From contig PLZF01000103.1 of the NCBI GenBank assembly GCA_003152015.1, positions 1-32,183 on the forward strand: DNA of 32,183 nt. The letters run 5' to 3'. Within the stretch, counting starts at the first letter, position 1; the number at the start of each line of letters is the position of its first letter. This document shows positions 1 through 7,376 of the stretch, in pieces. The position numbers were made by a program, and so were the translations under genes. Below the pieces are notes generated by a model. The model saw nothing but the letters and a program-made list of their open reading frames with translations. It did not search any database and was not told the origin of the DNA. Origin of the DNA: Acidimicrobiaceae bacterium (GTDB taxonomy: Bacteria; Actinomycetota; Acidimicrobiia; Acidimicrobiales; RAAP-2).

Positions 1-71
1 GGAATGCGTTCAACTCTAAACCGGCAGGGAGCACCCTGCGAGAGCCGTAGTACGGGTGGAAGGATCTAGTG

Positions 72-308
72 ATGGGTGATGAAGAACCGAAGCGCATTCC
101 GACAGATCCGGAGTCCGATGCTCACTTTGATCTGATGAAGTTGCTGATCGCCGAGGAGATTCTGGCGAGGATTCAGGTTGGAGACCGTGACGTCGATGAT
201 CCCGGGTGGCTCGATCGAGTCGCAGCCATGTCTGCCGACCGCGTGCTCGATGTCTTCCACGTTCGTCAGCGCTCGGCAGATGCTCCTCGATACTTACGGG
301 AGACTTAG
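72..308 (+). CDS. Small acidic hypothetical protein
   Basis: A 78-residue protein that I do not recognise. The N-terminal 20 residues are rich in Asp, Glu and Pro. The middle (about 20-40) reads as an amphipathic helix (FDLMKLLIAEEILARI) and a second helical stretch follows (WLDRVAAMSADRVLDVFHV). There is no signal peptide, membrane segment, Cys pair or catalytic motif. I chose the ATG at 72 rather than the GTG directly before it because AAGGA at 60-64 lies 7 bases upstream of the ATG. The gene stands alone, with the next gene convergent from the other strand. The ribosome binding site and codon use favour a real gene; function unknown. Confidence 0.6.
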   Translation: MGDEEPKRIPTDPESDAHFDLMKLLIAEEILARIQVGDRDVDDPGWLDRVAAMSADRVLDVFHVRQRSADAPRYLRET

Positions 309-388
309 ATCCCTAGCCCGAAAGTGCCGTCAGCCACGGTCTGATAACCCCCGCTGACCGCTGTTAGTCAGGCTCTGGCAGGCCGGAC

Positions 389-1018
389 TCATCTGATGAC
401 TATGGGGTGTTCGAGGACGCGCTCGAGCTCCGCGAGAGCCTGGTCGGGGTCGGTCACCTTGATGGTGCGCATGCCGAGGGCGCGGGCTGGCTTGAGGTTG
501 ACCCCGAGGTCATCTAGGAACACCGACTCCTCGGGCTCCACGCCGACCGTCGCGCAGGCGAGTTCATAAAAGCGGGGATCGGGTTTGCGTACCCCCAGGA
601 CGCGTGATTCGAGGACGGCATCGAAGAGTGCGTACACCGCGGCCACCTCTTCGGAGACAACGCTCTCGGCCGACGCAAAGTTGTTCGTCAGGCAGGCTGT
701 CTTGTAGATAGTCCGGCATGTTTTGATGGCGGCGACCATCTGGGGACGGATTTCACCCCCAAGCCTCTCGAGCACAAGGCGGCCGTCGACCTCGTGACCA
801 AGAGAGCGCGCTTCTGTGGCCCACTCCGGCCCGAAAGCGTCGACGCCGAGTTCGCCACGTTCCAATCGTGCCCAGGCGTTGTCGTGCGGATTGGTGGCGT
901 TGACGGTGCGAATGAAACCGGGAGGAAGCCCATATTCGGTCTCGAGGCGTGCAAACGCTTCGAATGGGCTAGTCGAGATGACACCGCCGAAGTCAAACAT
1001 CACTGCCCGTATCGCCAC
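389..1018 (-). CDS. HAD-superfamily phosphatase (FDFGGV type)
   Basis: A 209-residue HAD hydrolase, a phosphatase-type enzyme that forms a phospho-aspartate intermediate in the cytosol. Motif I is FDFGGV with nucleophile Asp9; the second Asp of the usual DxD is Gly11, as in the epoxide-hydrolase-N-terminal/YihX-like subgroup, where phosphatase activity is still known. Motif II is LTNNF (Thr111, Asn112), motif III Lys145 in RKPDP, and motif IV FLDD (Asp169-Asp170). The reading frame stays open to about 1201, but the GTG at 1018 is the right start: GGGAGGAG lies just upstream and the protein then begins AIRAVMFDF as the family does. Substrate cannot be told from sequence. No operon partner. Confidence 0.85.
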   Translation of the reverse strand: MAIRAVMFDFGGVISTSPFEAFARLETEYGLPPGFIRTVNATNPHDNAWARLERGELGVDAFGPEWATEARSLGHEVDGRLVLERLGGEIRPQMVAAIKTCRTIYKTACLTNNFASAESVVSEEVAAVYALFDAVLESRVLGVRKPDPRFYELACATVGVEPEESVFLDDLGVNLKPARALGMRTIKVTDPDQALAELERVLEHPIVIR

Positions 1019-1130
1019 CCGCTCCTCCCTGAAGTCCGCTCCCAGTATGACGGCAAAGTCGCCGAGCCGGCGTTGTAGGATACCCGTGCCATGGAGAGAT
1101 GTCCGCCGGAGGCAGTTCTTCCTCGCCCCC

Positions 1131-1538
1131 TCAGGGCGAAGGTGTACCCGGCTGGTCGTCGTCTCCGCCCAAGGCCATGATGAGATCCTCAAGGTCGGCA
1201 ACCGTCACGGTCAGCGCCGAATGACCGCTTCGTCGAAGTCGAGATGGCACCTTCTGCTCAAAATGGATGCAGACGCCCGAACGGCTGTTCGTGCCAAATG
1301 TCAGACCGTCGTCAGCACGCGACAGGCGAGCCCCGACAGACGTCCACCAGCGGTAGTTCTGGGTCAGATGCGCTCCGACGACGTTACTCAGGGTAGTCAC
1401 GACCTGAAGGAGGCCGAAGGTTGCGATGAAGGAGCCCTCGTCTGTCAGTGTGACGCCGTCCTTCGATGGTCGTACCAGGAATGGCAGCAATACGGGAAGG
1501 TAACGTCTGTCGATGTCGTAGCCGAAGTGTTCAGCCAT
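1131..1538 (-). CDS. Conserved hypothetical protein, actinobacterial type
   Basis: A 135-residue protein with no signal peptide or transmembrane helix. The pattern LTDEGSFIATFG...VTTLSNVVGA, then LSRADDGLTFGTN, GVCIHF, and ALTVTVADLEDLI near the C terminus, resembles a family of short unannotated actinobacterial proteins I recall, with a beta-rich core and a closing TVTVADPE-like strand. Function is unknown. The frame is open upstream of the chosen ATG, but GAGGTGA lies 5-11 bases before the ATG at 1538, which settles the start. The C-terminal tail after residue 124 is acidic, Gly/Pro-rich and probably disordered. It is expressed divergently from the MaoC-like gene at 1759, with a 220-base shared spacer. 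Confidence 0.7.
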   Translation of the reverse strand: MAEHFGYDIDRRYLPVLLPFLVRPSKDGVTLTDEGSFIATFGLLQVVTTLSNVVGAHLTQNYRWWTSVGARLSRADDGLTFGTNSRSGVCIHFEQKVPSRLRRSGHSALTVTVADLEDLIMALGGDDDQPGTPSP

Positions 1539-1758
1539 TCCGTCACCTCGATCGCTTCTGGACCCATCTGTAGGTCGACATTTCACGTCGCACCACTATC
1601 GCGGGATGGGTCTGCCGTCGTCGCGAGCAGTCTGACAGCAAAAGGTGACTGGCCCAACATTGCCGAAGTGTCCCATCGACCCGGTGTTCAGGGACGGTCG
1701 AGAGTTCAGTTGCTAGCGTCGGCTGCGTCCTTCGTCGACCTGTTCGGAGAATAGAGAC

Positions 1759-2637
1759 ATGGTCCTGGCTGCGAGCAATGTGGGGCGTCATTGGGGTCCG
1801 GTCGAGGGGCGTCTGGATGCACGTTGGACGATGGCCTACGCCGCTGGAGTCGGCGATGACTCCCCGCATTACTACGACACGGACACGCACCCGCAGCCCG
1901 TGCACCCCCTCTACCCGGTCAGCCCTGAGTGGTCGCTGCTCATCACCGATGTGGCCTCCGACGAACTCTGGTCGCTCGCCGATGCAATGCGTGGCGTGCA
2001 CGCTACGCACGACCTCACACTCCACCGCTCGCTGCACGTCGGGATGGAGTTCTCGCTCACCGCGGCTGTCGTGAGTCTCGAGCAGCGCACACCCGGCGCG
2101 TACCAGGTCATTCGCTTCGACGCACACGACGCCGACGGACGAGCGCTATGGACGTCATGGATGGGGACCCTGTTCCGCGGTCTGGGAATCGACGGCCTTG
2201 CGGTCACGCTCGATGCCGCCGAGCCGATCCCTGCAGCTACGGAAGGATCCCTGAGCACGTGCTCGACGTTCGATGTCACCCTGACCGACGCGCACATCTA
2301 CGGCGAATGTGCCCGAATCTGGAATCCCATCCACACCGACATCTCCGTCGCCAGGCAGGCCGGGCTGGACGGTGTGATCTTCCATGGAACCGCAGTACTG
2401 GCGAAGGCGGTGACCCAACTGTCGCAGCGGTTGGGCATTGAGGCTCCCGACATACACCGCATCGCCTGTCGCTTCGCGTCCCCCGCCCGACCGGGAGACG
2501 CACTGTCGGTTCGCTTCGGTGAACCACAGGTGACCGGGGCCGGGACCCGCGTCGCGTTTGAGGTCACCGACAGCCACGGACGCGCCGTCCTGCGCGACGG
2601 GCTGTTCTGGGTGCACGGTGAACCGGCCTGGGTTTGA
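1759..2637 (+). CDS. MaoC-like double hot-dog protein (hydratase fold)
   Basis: A 292-residue protein with two hot-dog halves, as in (R)-specific enoyl-CoA hydratase 2 and fungal-type MaoC proteins. The N-terminal half has YAAGVGDDSPHYYDTD (27-42). The C-terminal half has the hydratase motif region YGECARIWNPIHTD (181-194) and the following FHGTAVLAKAV (208-218). In canonical enzymes this region reads SGDxNPLH with catalytic Asp and His; here His192 and the NP turn are kept but the Asp position is Ile187. Related ARIWNPIHTD proteins are annotated as acyl dehydratases, so activity is uncertain. The start follows GGAG 9-12 bases upstream. It stands alone, so no pathway can be assigned. Confidence 0.8.
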   Translation: MVLAASNVGRHWGPVEGRLDARWTMAYAAGVGDDSPHYYDTDTHPQPVHPLYPVSPEWSLLITDVASDELWSLADAMRGVHATHDLTLHRSLHVGMEFSLTAAVVSLEQRTPGAYQVIRFDAHDADGRALWTSWMGTLFRGLGIDGLAVTLDAAEPIPAATEGSLSTCSTFDVTLTDAHIYGECARIWNPIHTDISVARQAGLDGVIFHGTAVLAKAVTQLSQRLGIEAPDIHRIACRFASPARPGDALSVRFGEPQVTGAGTRVAFEVTDSHGRAVLRDGLFWVHGEPAWV

Positions 2638-2955
2638 CGGAGGCTCTGGTGTTTGGTTTTCTCATACCGCATCGGGCTGAGACTCCGAAAACGCGCAGCC
2701 AACAACACCTCGCGCGCAGGGCAACGCCCGTCTTGCTCGAGATGGCCCAGGCCTCCTCCAGCACCTCGACGACCCGCGGGAGGAGCGGGATGCGGTGTGA
2801 TCCGTAGACAACAACTCATATGCCGCTAAACGCTATGAGGACAGCCTCGCCATCTCAAGGTCGCGCCCACAGAAAACGCAGTCCGGCATCCGACGGCCGG
2901 AGGGCGTACTGACACCCAACTCCAACCCGACGACACCGTCCCGTCGTGTCCCGGA

Positions 2956-2975
2956 GCGGCGCACCGCGGCGCACC
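2956..2975. repeat. Perfect 10-bp tandem duplication
   Basis: The decamer GCGGCGCACC occurs twice head to tail, at 2956-2965 and 2966-2975. It lies in non-coding DNA and has no evident function; it may be simple slippage. Confidence 0.8.
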
Positions 2976-3054
2976 GTCGGTGGCCTCAACTGTCTCCACC
3001 TGCAGCAATGGGACAAAAGGGGGATCGGAGGCGATCTGATACGACAGCCCGGCG

Positions 3055-3098
3055 CCCATTCGTAATCGTCAGATCCGGGTTCGGTTCCCACCGCCGGC
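3055..3098 (+). other. Possible tRNA-Thr(CGT) 3'-half relic
   Basis: An anticodon-loop-like TTCGTAA at 3059-3065 is followed, at the correct distance of 16 bases, by a T-arm-like GGGTTCGGTTCCC and then CGCCGGCTC, resembling a tRNA acceptor 3' strand with discriminator. No matching 5' half (acceptor strand or D-arm) is visible, the T-loop has G where A58 is expected, and the outer T-stem pairs fail. A competing inverted repeat also covers part of it. If real it is a dead fragment, as left by an element integrating at a tRNA gene. Confidence 0.25.
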
Positions 3099-3130
3099 TC
3101 GCAATGTCATGTGCCCCGATGTCCGGCCTC

Positions 3131-3169
3131 TCCGGCACTCACCTCCGGCACTCACCTCCGGCGCTCGCC
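3131..3169. repeat. Three-copy 13-bp tandem repeat
   Basis: The unit TCCGGCACTCACC occurs at 3131-3143 and 3144-3156 identically. A third copy at 3157-3169 has two A-to-G changes. It lies about 50 bases upstream of the putative egtB promoter. Function unknown; probably a slippage product. Confidence 0.85.
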
Positions 3170-3215
3170 TCCGCCTCCGCCTGCGCTGACCAACCGGGAT
3201 CATCCACGGGTGTGC

Positions 3216-3242
3216 TTGAAACGAACCTCGACCGGGTAAGTT
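3216..3242 (+). promoter_or_regulatory. Candidate egtB promoter
   Basis: TTGAAA at 3216-3221 and TAAGTT at 3237-3242 resemble -35 and -10 boxes. The 15-base spacer is short of the ideal 17, which lowers confidence. Transcription would start near 3249-3250, leaving at most a few bases before the small upstream ORF at 3255. Confidence 0.35.
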
Positions 3243-3254
3243 CAAGGGGAGACG

Positions 3255-3329
3255 ATGCACTCAGGCCCGAGGGCGGCCGTCTCGACCCCTGATGCGACCG
3301 CTGAGGAGCAGCTATGGCCGATCTGTTGA
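3255..3329 (+). CDS. 24-codon upstream ORF overlapping the egtB start
   Basis: An ATG at 3255 preceded by a strong purine-rich site (AAGGGGAGA, 3244-3252) opens a 24-residue frame that begins MHSGPRAAVS and ends LWPIC. Its TGA (3327-3329) lies 13 bases inside egtB, so the two frames overlap by 16 bases. Ribosomes ending here would be placed to restart at the egtB ATG, which suggests translational coupling or a leader-peptide control. The last sense codon is Cys and the second is His, both related to ergothioneine chemistry, but there is no codon run as in classical attenuators. If transcription starts just upstream, part of the SD would be lost. Peptide function unproven. Confidence 0.35.
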   Translation: MHSGPRAAVSTPDATAEEQLWPIC

Positions 3330-4588
3330 CGAGTATGGACAATGTGGCTCTGACCAGCCGATTTCTCGGCACGCGGTCGTTGACCGACTCGTTGTCAGCC
3401 CCATTGTCGGCCGAAGACCAGACGGTGCAGTCCATGCCCGACGTGAGCCCGACCAAGTGGCATCGCGCCCATACCTCGTGGTTTTTCGAAACCTTTCTTC
3501 TCAGCCCCAGTTTGAAGGAGTATGAGCCCTTCCATCCAGCCTACGAGTTCCTGTTCAACTCCTACTACCAGGGCGTGGGCACCCCCTATCCCCGCGACCA
3601 GCGTGGGCTGCTTTCGCGACCCGGGATCCGGGACATCGCCGCCTACCGATCGCATGTGGACCGGGCCATGGAGCAGTTGCTTCGGGAATCCCTCGAGCCC
3701 GAGACCCTGGGGTTGATCGAGTTGGGTATCCATCACGAGCAGCAACACCAGGAACTTCTGCTCATGGACATCAAGAACGTGCTGTGGCGGAATCCTCTCC
3801 ATCCCGCCTACGCATCCCTGGCCCATCCCGACCACGGCACTCCGACCTTGCCCCCGGTGACCTGGACCGAGCATTCCGGCGGCATCGTGGAGATCGGGCA
3901 CCAGGGATCGGGATTCTCCTTCGACAACGAATGCCCCCGCCACACCGACCTCCTGAGCCCGTTCGCCATCGCCGACCGACCGGTGACCTGTCAGGAGTGG
4001 CTGGCGTTCATTGACGACGACGGGTATCAACGACCCGAGTTGTGGCTGTCGGACGGGTGGTCGACGATCAGGAGCGAACGGTGGGATGCCCCTCTGTACT
4101 GGACCCGGGTGGATGACCAGTGGCACATCTTCACCCTCGGTGGCTCCCGACCGATTGACCCCAATGAGCCGGTCTGTCACATCAGCTACTACGAAGCCGA
4201 CGCCTATGCCCGCTGGGCCGGTGCCCGTCTGCCCACCGAGGCGGAGTGGGAGACGGCGGCATCGGCGGGCGGTGACGGGGGTCACTTCCTCGATGGCAGC
4301 GTCCTGCATCCGACCCGACTGTCTGGCGACGAAACCCCAACCACAACCGCCGGCCTGTGCGGGGACGTGTGGGCATGGACGTCGTCGTCGTACGGGGCGT
4401 ATCCCGGGTTTGAAGCCGCGGCCGGGACCGTGGGCGAGTACAACGGGAAATTCATGGTGAATCAGTATGTGCTGCGCGGAGGATCGTGTGTAACCCCCGA
4501 GGGTCACACCCGCATCACCTACCGCAACTTCTTCCCACCGTCAGCCCGGTGGGAGTTCAGCGGCCTGCGGTTGGCCCGGAATATCTGA
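3314..4588 (+). CDS. egtB: Ergothioneine sulfoxide synthase EgtB
   Basis: A 424-residue non-haem iron enzyme that joins hercynine to gamma-glutamylcysteine or cysteine with O2 to make the sulfoxide intermediate of ergothioneine. Residues 1-160 form a DinB-like four-helix domain carrying the iron ligands: the WHRAHTSWFFE motif (49-59, one His of 50/53) and HEQQH (His141, His145). Residues 185-424 form a formylglycine-generating-enzyme-like domain with SYYEADAYARWAGARLPTEAEWE (291-313), GEYNGKFM (374-381) and LRGGSC (387-392). The length matches EgtB. GAGGAG lies 7-12 bases before the ATG. egtD follows 19 bases downstream, an operon. No egtA, egtC or egtE is seen, so the sulfur donor and the later C-S lyase step must be settled elsewhere. 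Confidence 0.95.
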   Translation: MADLLTSMDNVALTSRFLGTRSLTDSLSAPLSAEDQTVQSMPDVSPTKWHRAHTSWFFETFLLSPSLKEYEPFHPAYEFLFNSYYQGVGTPYPRDQRGLLSRPGIRDIAAYRSHVDRAMEQLLRESLEPETLGLIELGIHHEQQHQELLLMDIKNVLWRNPLHPAYASLAHPDHGTPTLPPVTWTEHSGGIVEIGHQGSGFSFDNECPRHTDLLSPFAIADRPVTCQEWLAFIDDDGYQRPELWLSDGWSTIRSERWDAPLYWTRVDDQWHIFTLGGSRPIDPNEPVCHISYYEADAYARWAGARLPTEAEWETAASAGGDGGHFLDGSVLHPTRLSGDETPTTTAGLCGDVWAWTSSSYGAYPGFEAAAGTVGEYNGKFMVNQYVLRGGSCVTPEGHTRITYRNFFPPSARWEFSGLRLARNI

Positions 4589-4607
4589 GCCCTACGGTGG
4601 TACATCT

Positions 4608-5603
4608 ATGACAACTGTCAACCCCGCGTTCATCGCCCCGACCCTCGATATCCATCTTTCCGATGTCGATCTCCGGAACGCCCTCGAACACGATGTCCGC
4701 ACCGGTCTCACCGCTGACCCCAAGCGACTGCCTCCCGTCTATTTCTACGACGACCGGGGGAGCCAGCTCTTCGACCAGATCACCCGGCTTCCTGAGTACT
4801 ACCCGACCCGCTCCGAGCGATGGATCCTCGATACCCACGCCAAGGACATGGCCTATCTGTCGGATGCCGACACCCTTGTCGAGTTGGGGGCCGGTACCTG
4901 CGAGAAGTCCCGGGTCCTTCTCGATGCCATGCAGGCCACCGGTCGTCTGGCCCGTTACATTCCCCTCGACGTGAGCGATACCACCCTGTGGGCCGCGGCC
5001 ACCGCTCTGGCCGAGGACTATCCGGGTCTGGTGGTGTCCGCGGTGGTGGGTGACTTCCATCGCCACCTCGACCAGTTGCCCACCGGCGGATGCCGGCTCT
5101 TCGCGTTCCTGGGCGGCACGATCGGGAATCTCGACCCGGCCCAACGCAAGCGGTTCCTGGTCGACCTCGACTGCGTCATGGATGCCGGAGACCGGCTACT
5201 CATCGGCACCGATCTGGTGAAGGACCGCGGGCGTCTGGTCGATGCCTATGACGATGCGGCCGGCGTGACTGCCGAGTTCAACCGGAATGTGCTCCATGTG
5301 CTCAACCGCGAGTTGGGGGCCGACTTCGATCCCTCCCAGTTCGAGCACGTGGCCAAATGGAACGAGGATGATCAGCGCATCGAGATGTGGCTACGGGCCA
5401 TGAGCGATCAGTCCGTCCGCATGACCGATCTCGACCTCGACATCTCATTTGCCTCGGGCGAGGAGATGCTGACCGAGATCAGCACCAAGTTCACCCCCGA
5501 CGCCCTCGAGGCGGAGTTGGAAGAGTGCGGTTTCGTGATCGATTCGATGTGGGCGTCCGAGGGCGACGAGTTCCTCATGACCCTCTGTCACCCGGGCTGC
5601 TGA
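4608..5603 (+). CDS. egtD: L-histidine N-alpha-methyltransferase EgtD
   Basis: A 331-residue SAM-dependent methyltransferase that trimethylates histidine to hercynine, the first committed step of ergothioneine synthesis and the substrate for EgtB encoded just upstream. The SAM loop is ELGAGTCEKS (92-101). EYYPTR (63-68), the LGGTIGNLDP stretch with Asn174, and FNRNVLHVLNRELGADFDP are all typical of EgtD. Length matches the family (about 320-330). A GGTGG element lies about 8 bases before the ATG. It ends 19 bases from the convergent oxidoreductase; a perfect 14-bp GTCGAC-TA-GTCGAC palindrome at 5618-5631 sits at that junction but has no loop and no T-run, so I do not call it a terminator. Confidence 0.95.
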   Translation: MTTVNPAFIAPTLDIHLSDVDLRNALEHDVRTGLTADPKRLPPVYFYDDRGSQLFDQITRLPEYYPTRSERWILDTHAKDMAYLSDADTLVELGAGTCEKSRVLLDAMQATGRLARYIPLDVSDTTLWAAATALAEDYPGLVVSAVVGDFHRHLDQLPTGGCRLFAFLGGTIGNLDPAQRKRFLVDLDCVMDAGDRLLIGTDLVKDRGRLVDAYDDAAGVTAEFNRNVLHVLNRELGADFDPSQFEHVAKWNEDDQRIEMWLRAMSDQSVRMTDLDLDISFASGEEMLTEISTKFTPDALEAELEECGFVIDSMWASEGDEFLMTLCHPGC

Positions 5604-5622
5604 AGCTCCTTCGACCAGTCGA

Positions 5623-6999
5623 CTAGTCGACGAGGTCTTTGACCGCGGTTTCGATGGCCCGGTGGAAGGTCGGATAGGCGTAGATCATGTGGCGCAACTT
5701 CGCGGTGGGAACCTCGGCATGCACGGCCAGGGCCAGTAAACCGAGCACTTCGCCTCCGCACGGGCCCATGGATACGGCACCGACCAACACGCCCCGGTCG
5801 GCGTCCTCCACCAGCTTGATGAACCCCCGGTTCCCGGCCTTGTGGATCCATCCCCGGGTGGCCGAGGACACATCGGCCTTCCCCACCCGCACCTGGATGC
5901 CCTGGTCCCGGGCCGCCCATTCGCTCAGGCCCACCGAACCGATCTCCGGATCGGTGAACGTCACCCGGGGCACGGCCCGGTAGTCGGCGGGGGTCACCTT
6001 GTTCCCCAGGATGTCGTTGACCACGATGTCCGCCTGGTACATCGACACATGGGTGAAGGCACCCTTGCCGGTGGCATCGCCGACCGCCCACACTCCGTCG
6101 ACCACCCGGAGATGGTCATCGGTGGGAATCTCGTGGGCTTCGGGATCGAGGCCGAGGGAGTCCAGTTTGAGGCGTTCGAGGTCGGGTCGGCGTCCCGTCG
6201 CCACCAGCAACCGCTCGGCAACCACCGGCTCACCCTTGTCGAAGAACACCGAGAACCGGTGCCCGTCGTGGTACACCGACCCGAAGCGCACGTCGGTGCG
6301 GACATCGATACCCTCGTGGCTGAAGACCTCGGCCAACAGGCGCCCGGCGTCGGGGTCTTCGGGGGGCATCAGGTGGATCTCGCGTTCGAGGATGGTCACC
6401 GCCGAGCCGAATCGGGAGAAGACCTGTCCCAACTCGACGGCGATCGGTCCACTCCCGATGATGGCCAACGACTCGGGAACCTCCTCGGTCTCGATGGCCT
6501 CCCGGTTGGTCCAGAACGGGGTGTCGACCAGACCGGCGATCGGCGGTGTCCATGCCTTGGCCCCCACCCCGAGGACGATGGCGCGAGTGGCTTCGATGAT
6601 CCTGTCCCCCACCACTACCCGATGAGGCCCGTCGAGGTGGCCCCATCCCCGCACGAAGCGACCGCCCTTCCCCTCGAACCGGTCCACCGCCGCCTTGTCG
6701 TCCCAGTTGTCGGTGGCCTCGGCGCGGATCCGTTTGGCCACCGGTGCCCAGTCGGGTGTGACGGCGGCCTCGCCGGCCATGCCCGGGATCCGTCGGGCCT
6801 CGGCCAGCAGGCCTGCCGCCCGGATCATCATCTTGGAAGGGACACACCCCCAGTAGGGGCACTCGCCCCCCACCAGCCTGCCGTCCACGCCAACCACGTC
6901 GAGACCCGATTCCGCCAATCGTTCGGCCACGTCCTCGCTACCGGGGCCCATCCCGACCACTACCACCTCGGCCCGGTCGCCCTCGTGCTGCTCGCTCAT
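5623..6999 (-). CDS. FAD/NAD(P) disulfide oxidoreductase (Lpd/MerA-like)
   Basis: A 458-residue class I pyridine nucleotide-disulfide oxidoreductase. The N-terminal FAD Rossmann motif is VVVVGMGPGSEDVAERL (12-28). The redox pair is Cys47-PYWG-Cys52 in GGECPYWGCVPSK. The NAD(P) Rossmann motif is AIIGSGPIAVELG, the second FAD motif is VWAVGDATG, and a dimerisation domain follows. The C-terminal site that in lipoamide dehydrogenase and glutathione reductase reads HPTxxE instead reads YPTFHR (442-447), so the catalytic His and Glu are Tyr and Arg. It is therefore unlikely to be an ordinary Lpd. AAGGAG 7 bases before the ATG at 6999 fixes the start although the frame is open upstream. It is divergent from the DUF427 gene. 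Confidence 0.85.
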   Translation of the reverse strand: MSEQHEGDRAEVVVVGMGPGSEDVAERLAESGLDVVGVDGRLVGGECPYWGCVPSKMMIRAAGLLAEARRIPGMAGEAAVTPDWAPVAKRIRAEATDNWDDKAAVDRFEGKGGRFVRGWGHLDGPHRVVVGDRIIEATRAIVLGVGAKAWTPPIAGLVDTPFWTNREAIETEEVPESLAIIGSGPIAVELGQVFSRFGSAVTILEREIHLMPPEDPDAGRLLAEVFSHEGIDVRTDVRFGSVYHDGHRFSVFFDKGEPVVAERLLVATGRRPDLERLKLDSLGLDPEAHEIPTDDHLRVVDGVWAVGDATGKGAFTHVSMYQADIVVNDILGNKVTPADYRAVPRVTFTDPEIGSVGLSEWAARDQGIQVRVGKADVSSATRGWIHKAGNRGFIKLVEDADRGVLVGAVSMGPCGGEVLGLLALAVHAEVPTAKLRHMIYAYPTFHRAIETAVKDLVD

Positions 7000-7063
7000 G
7001 CCGTGCTCCTTGCCCGGGCCCCATGACGGGAACATTCCTGCCGTCACCATCGTTCTACCTACC

Positions 7064-7357
7064 ATGACGATACGTGCAACTTGGAACGGTGCCGTGCTGG
7101 CTGAGAGCGATCAGACGGTGGTGGTGGAGGGGAATCACTACTTCCCCGAAGCTGACGTTCACGCTGAGTACTTCGAGCCCAGCCAGGCCCACACGACCTG
7201 CCCATGGAAGGGCGAGGCCGCCTATCGGTCGGTGGTGGTGGACGGCCGGCGCAACGACGACGCCGCCTGGTTCTACCCCGAACCCAAGGACGCAGCCAGG
7301 GAGATCACCGACCGGGTCGCCTTTTGGAAGGGCGTCGAAGTCGTCGAAGTCACCTGA
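7064..7357 (+). CDS. DUF427 family protein
   Basis: A 97-residue single-domain DUF427 protein, a small beta-rich fold of unknown biochemical role that is common in actinobacteria and often encoded alone. Diagnostic features are TWNGAVLAES near the start, HYFPEADV, the signature TTCPWKGEAAY, and the C-terminal DRVAFWKGVEV. The frame is open to 6998, but the ATG at 7064 gives the usual DUF427 N terminus; no strong Shine-Dalgarno precedes it. The 64-base spacer to the divergent oxidoreductase must carry both promoters, which hints at shared control but not at shared function. Confidence 0.85.
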   Translation: MTIRATWNGAVLAESDQTVVVEGNHYFPEADVHAEYFEPSQAHTTCPWKGEAAYRSVVVDGRRNDDAAWFYPEPKDAAREITDRVAFWKGVEVVEVT

Positions 7358-7376
7358 GCTCCCTGGTCGGCGACCG

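Larger units (their letters stand above)
2638..3313. other. 676-base spacer with repeats, no convincing gene
   Basis: No frame in this spacer has a good start, Shine-Dalgarno site and recognisable product. It holds two short tandem repeats (2956-2975 and 3131-3169), a possible tRNA 3'-half relic around 3055-3098, and an imperfect inverted repeat (about 3033-3043 against 3066-3075). A very short minus frame (2833-2889) begins MPDCVFCG, like the start of a histidine-triad protein, but stops after 18 residues. The right end carries the egtB promoter and leader. The mix suggests an old insertion boundary rather than a functional element. Confidence 0.5.

Noticed and set aside
2833-2889. An 18-codon minus frame starting MPDCVFCG, like a HIT-protein N terminus
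   Set aside because: It stops after 18 codons, the histidine triad is absent and no continuation exists in other frames; too short to call even a pseudogene.
3395-4507. A 370-codon minus-strand open frame
   Set aside because: Antisense to egtB; no start context and no recognisable domain.
5618-5631. GTCGAC-TA-GTCGAC palindrome between egtD and the oxidoreductase as a terminator
   Set aside because: It has no loop and no T-run, and it includes the last codons of the oxidoreductase gene.
5842-7026. A 394-codon plus-strand open frame
   Set aside because: Antisense to the flavin oxidoreductase, whose redox and nucleotide motifs are unmistakable; the plus frame is rich in His, Gly and Arg with no domain.
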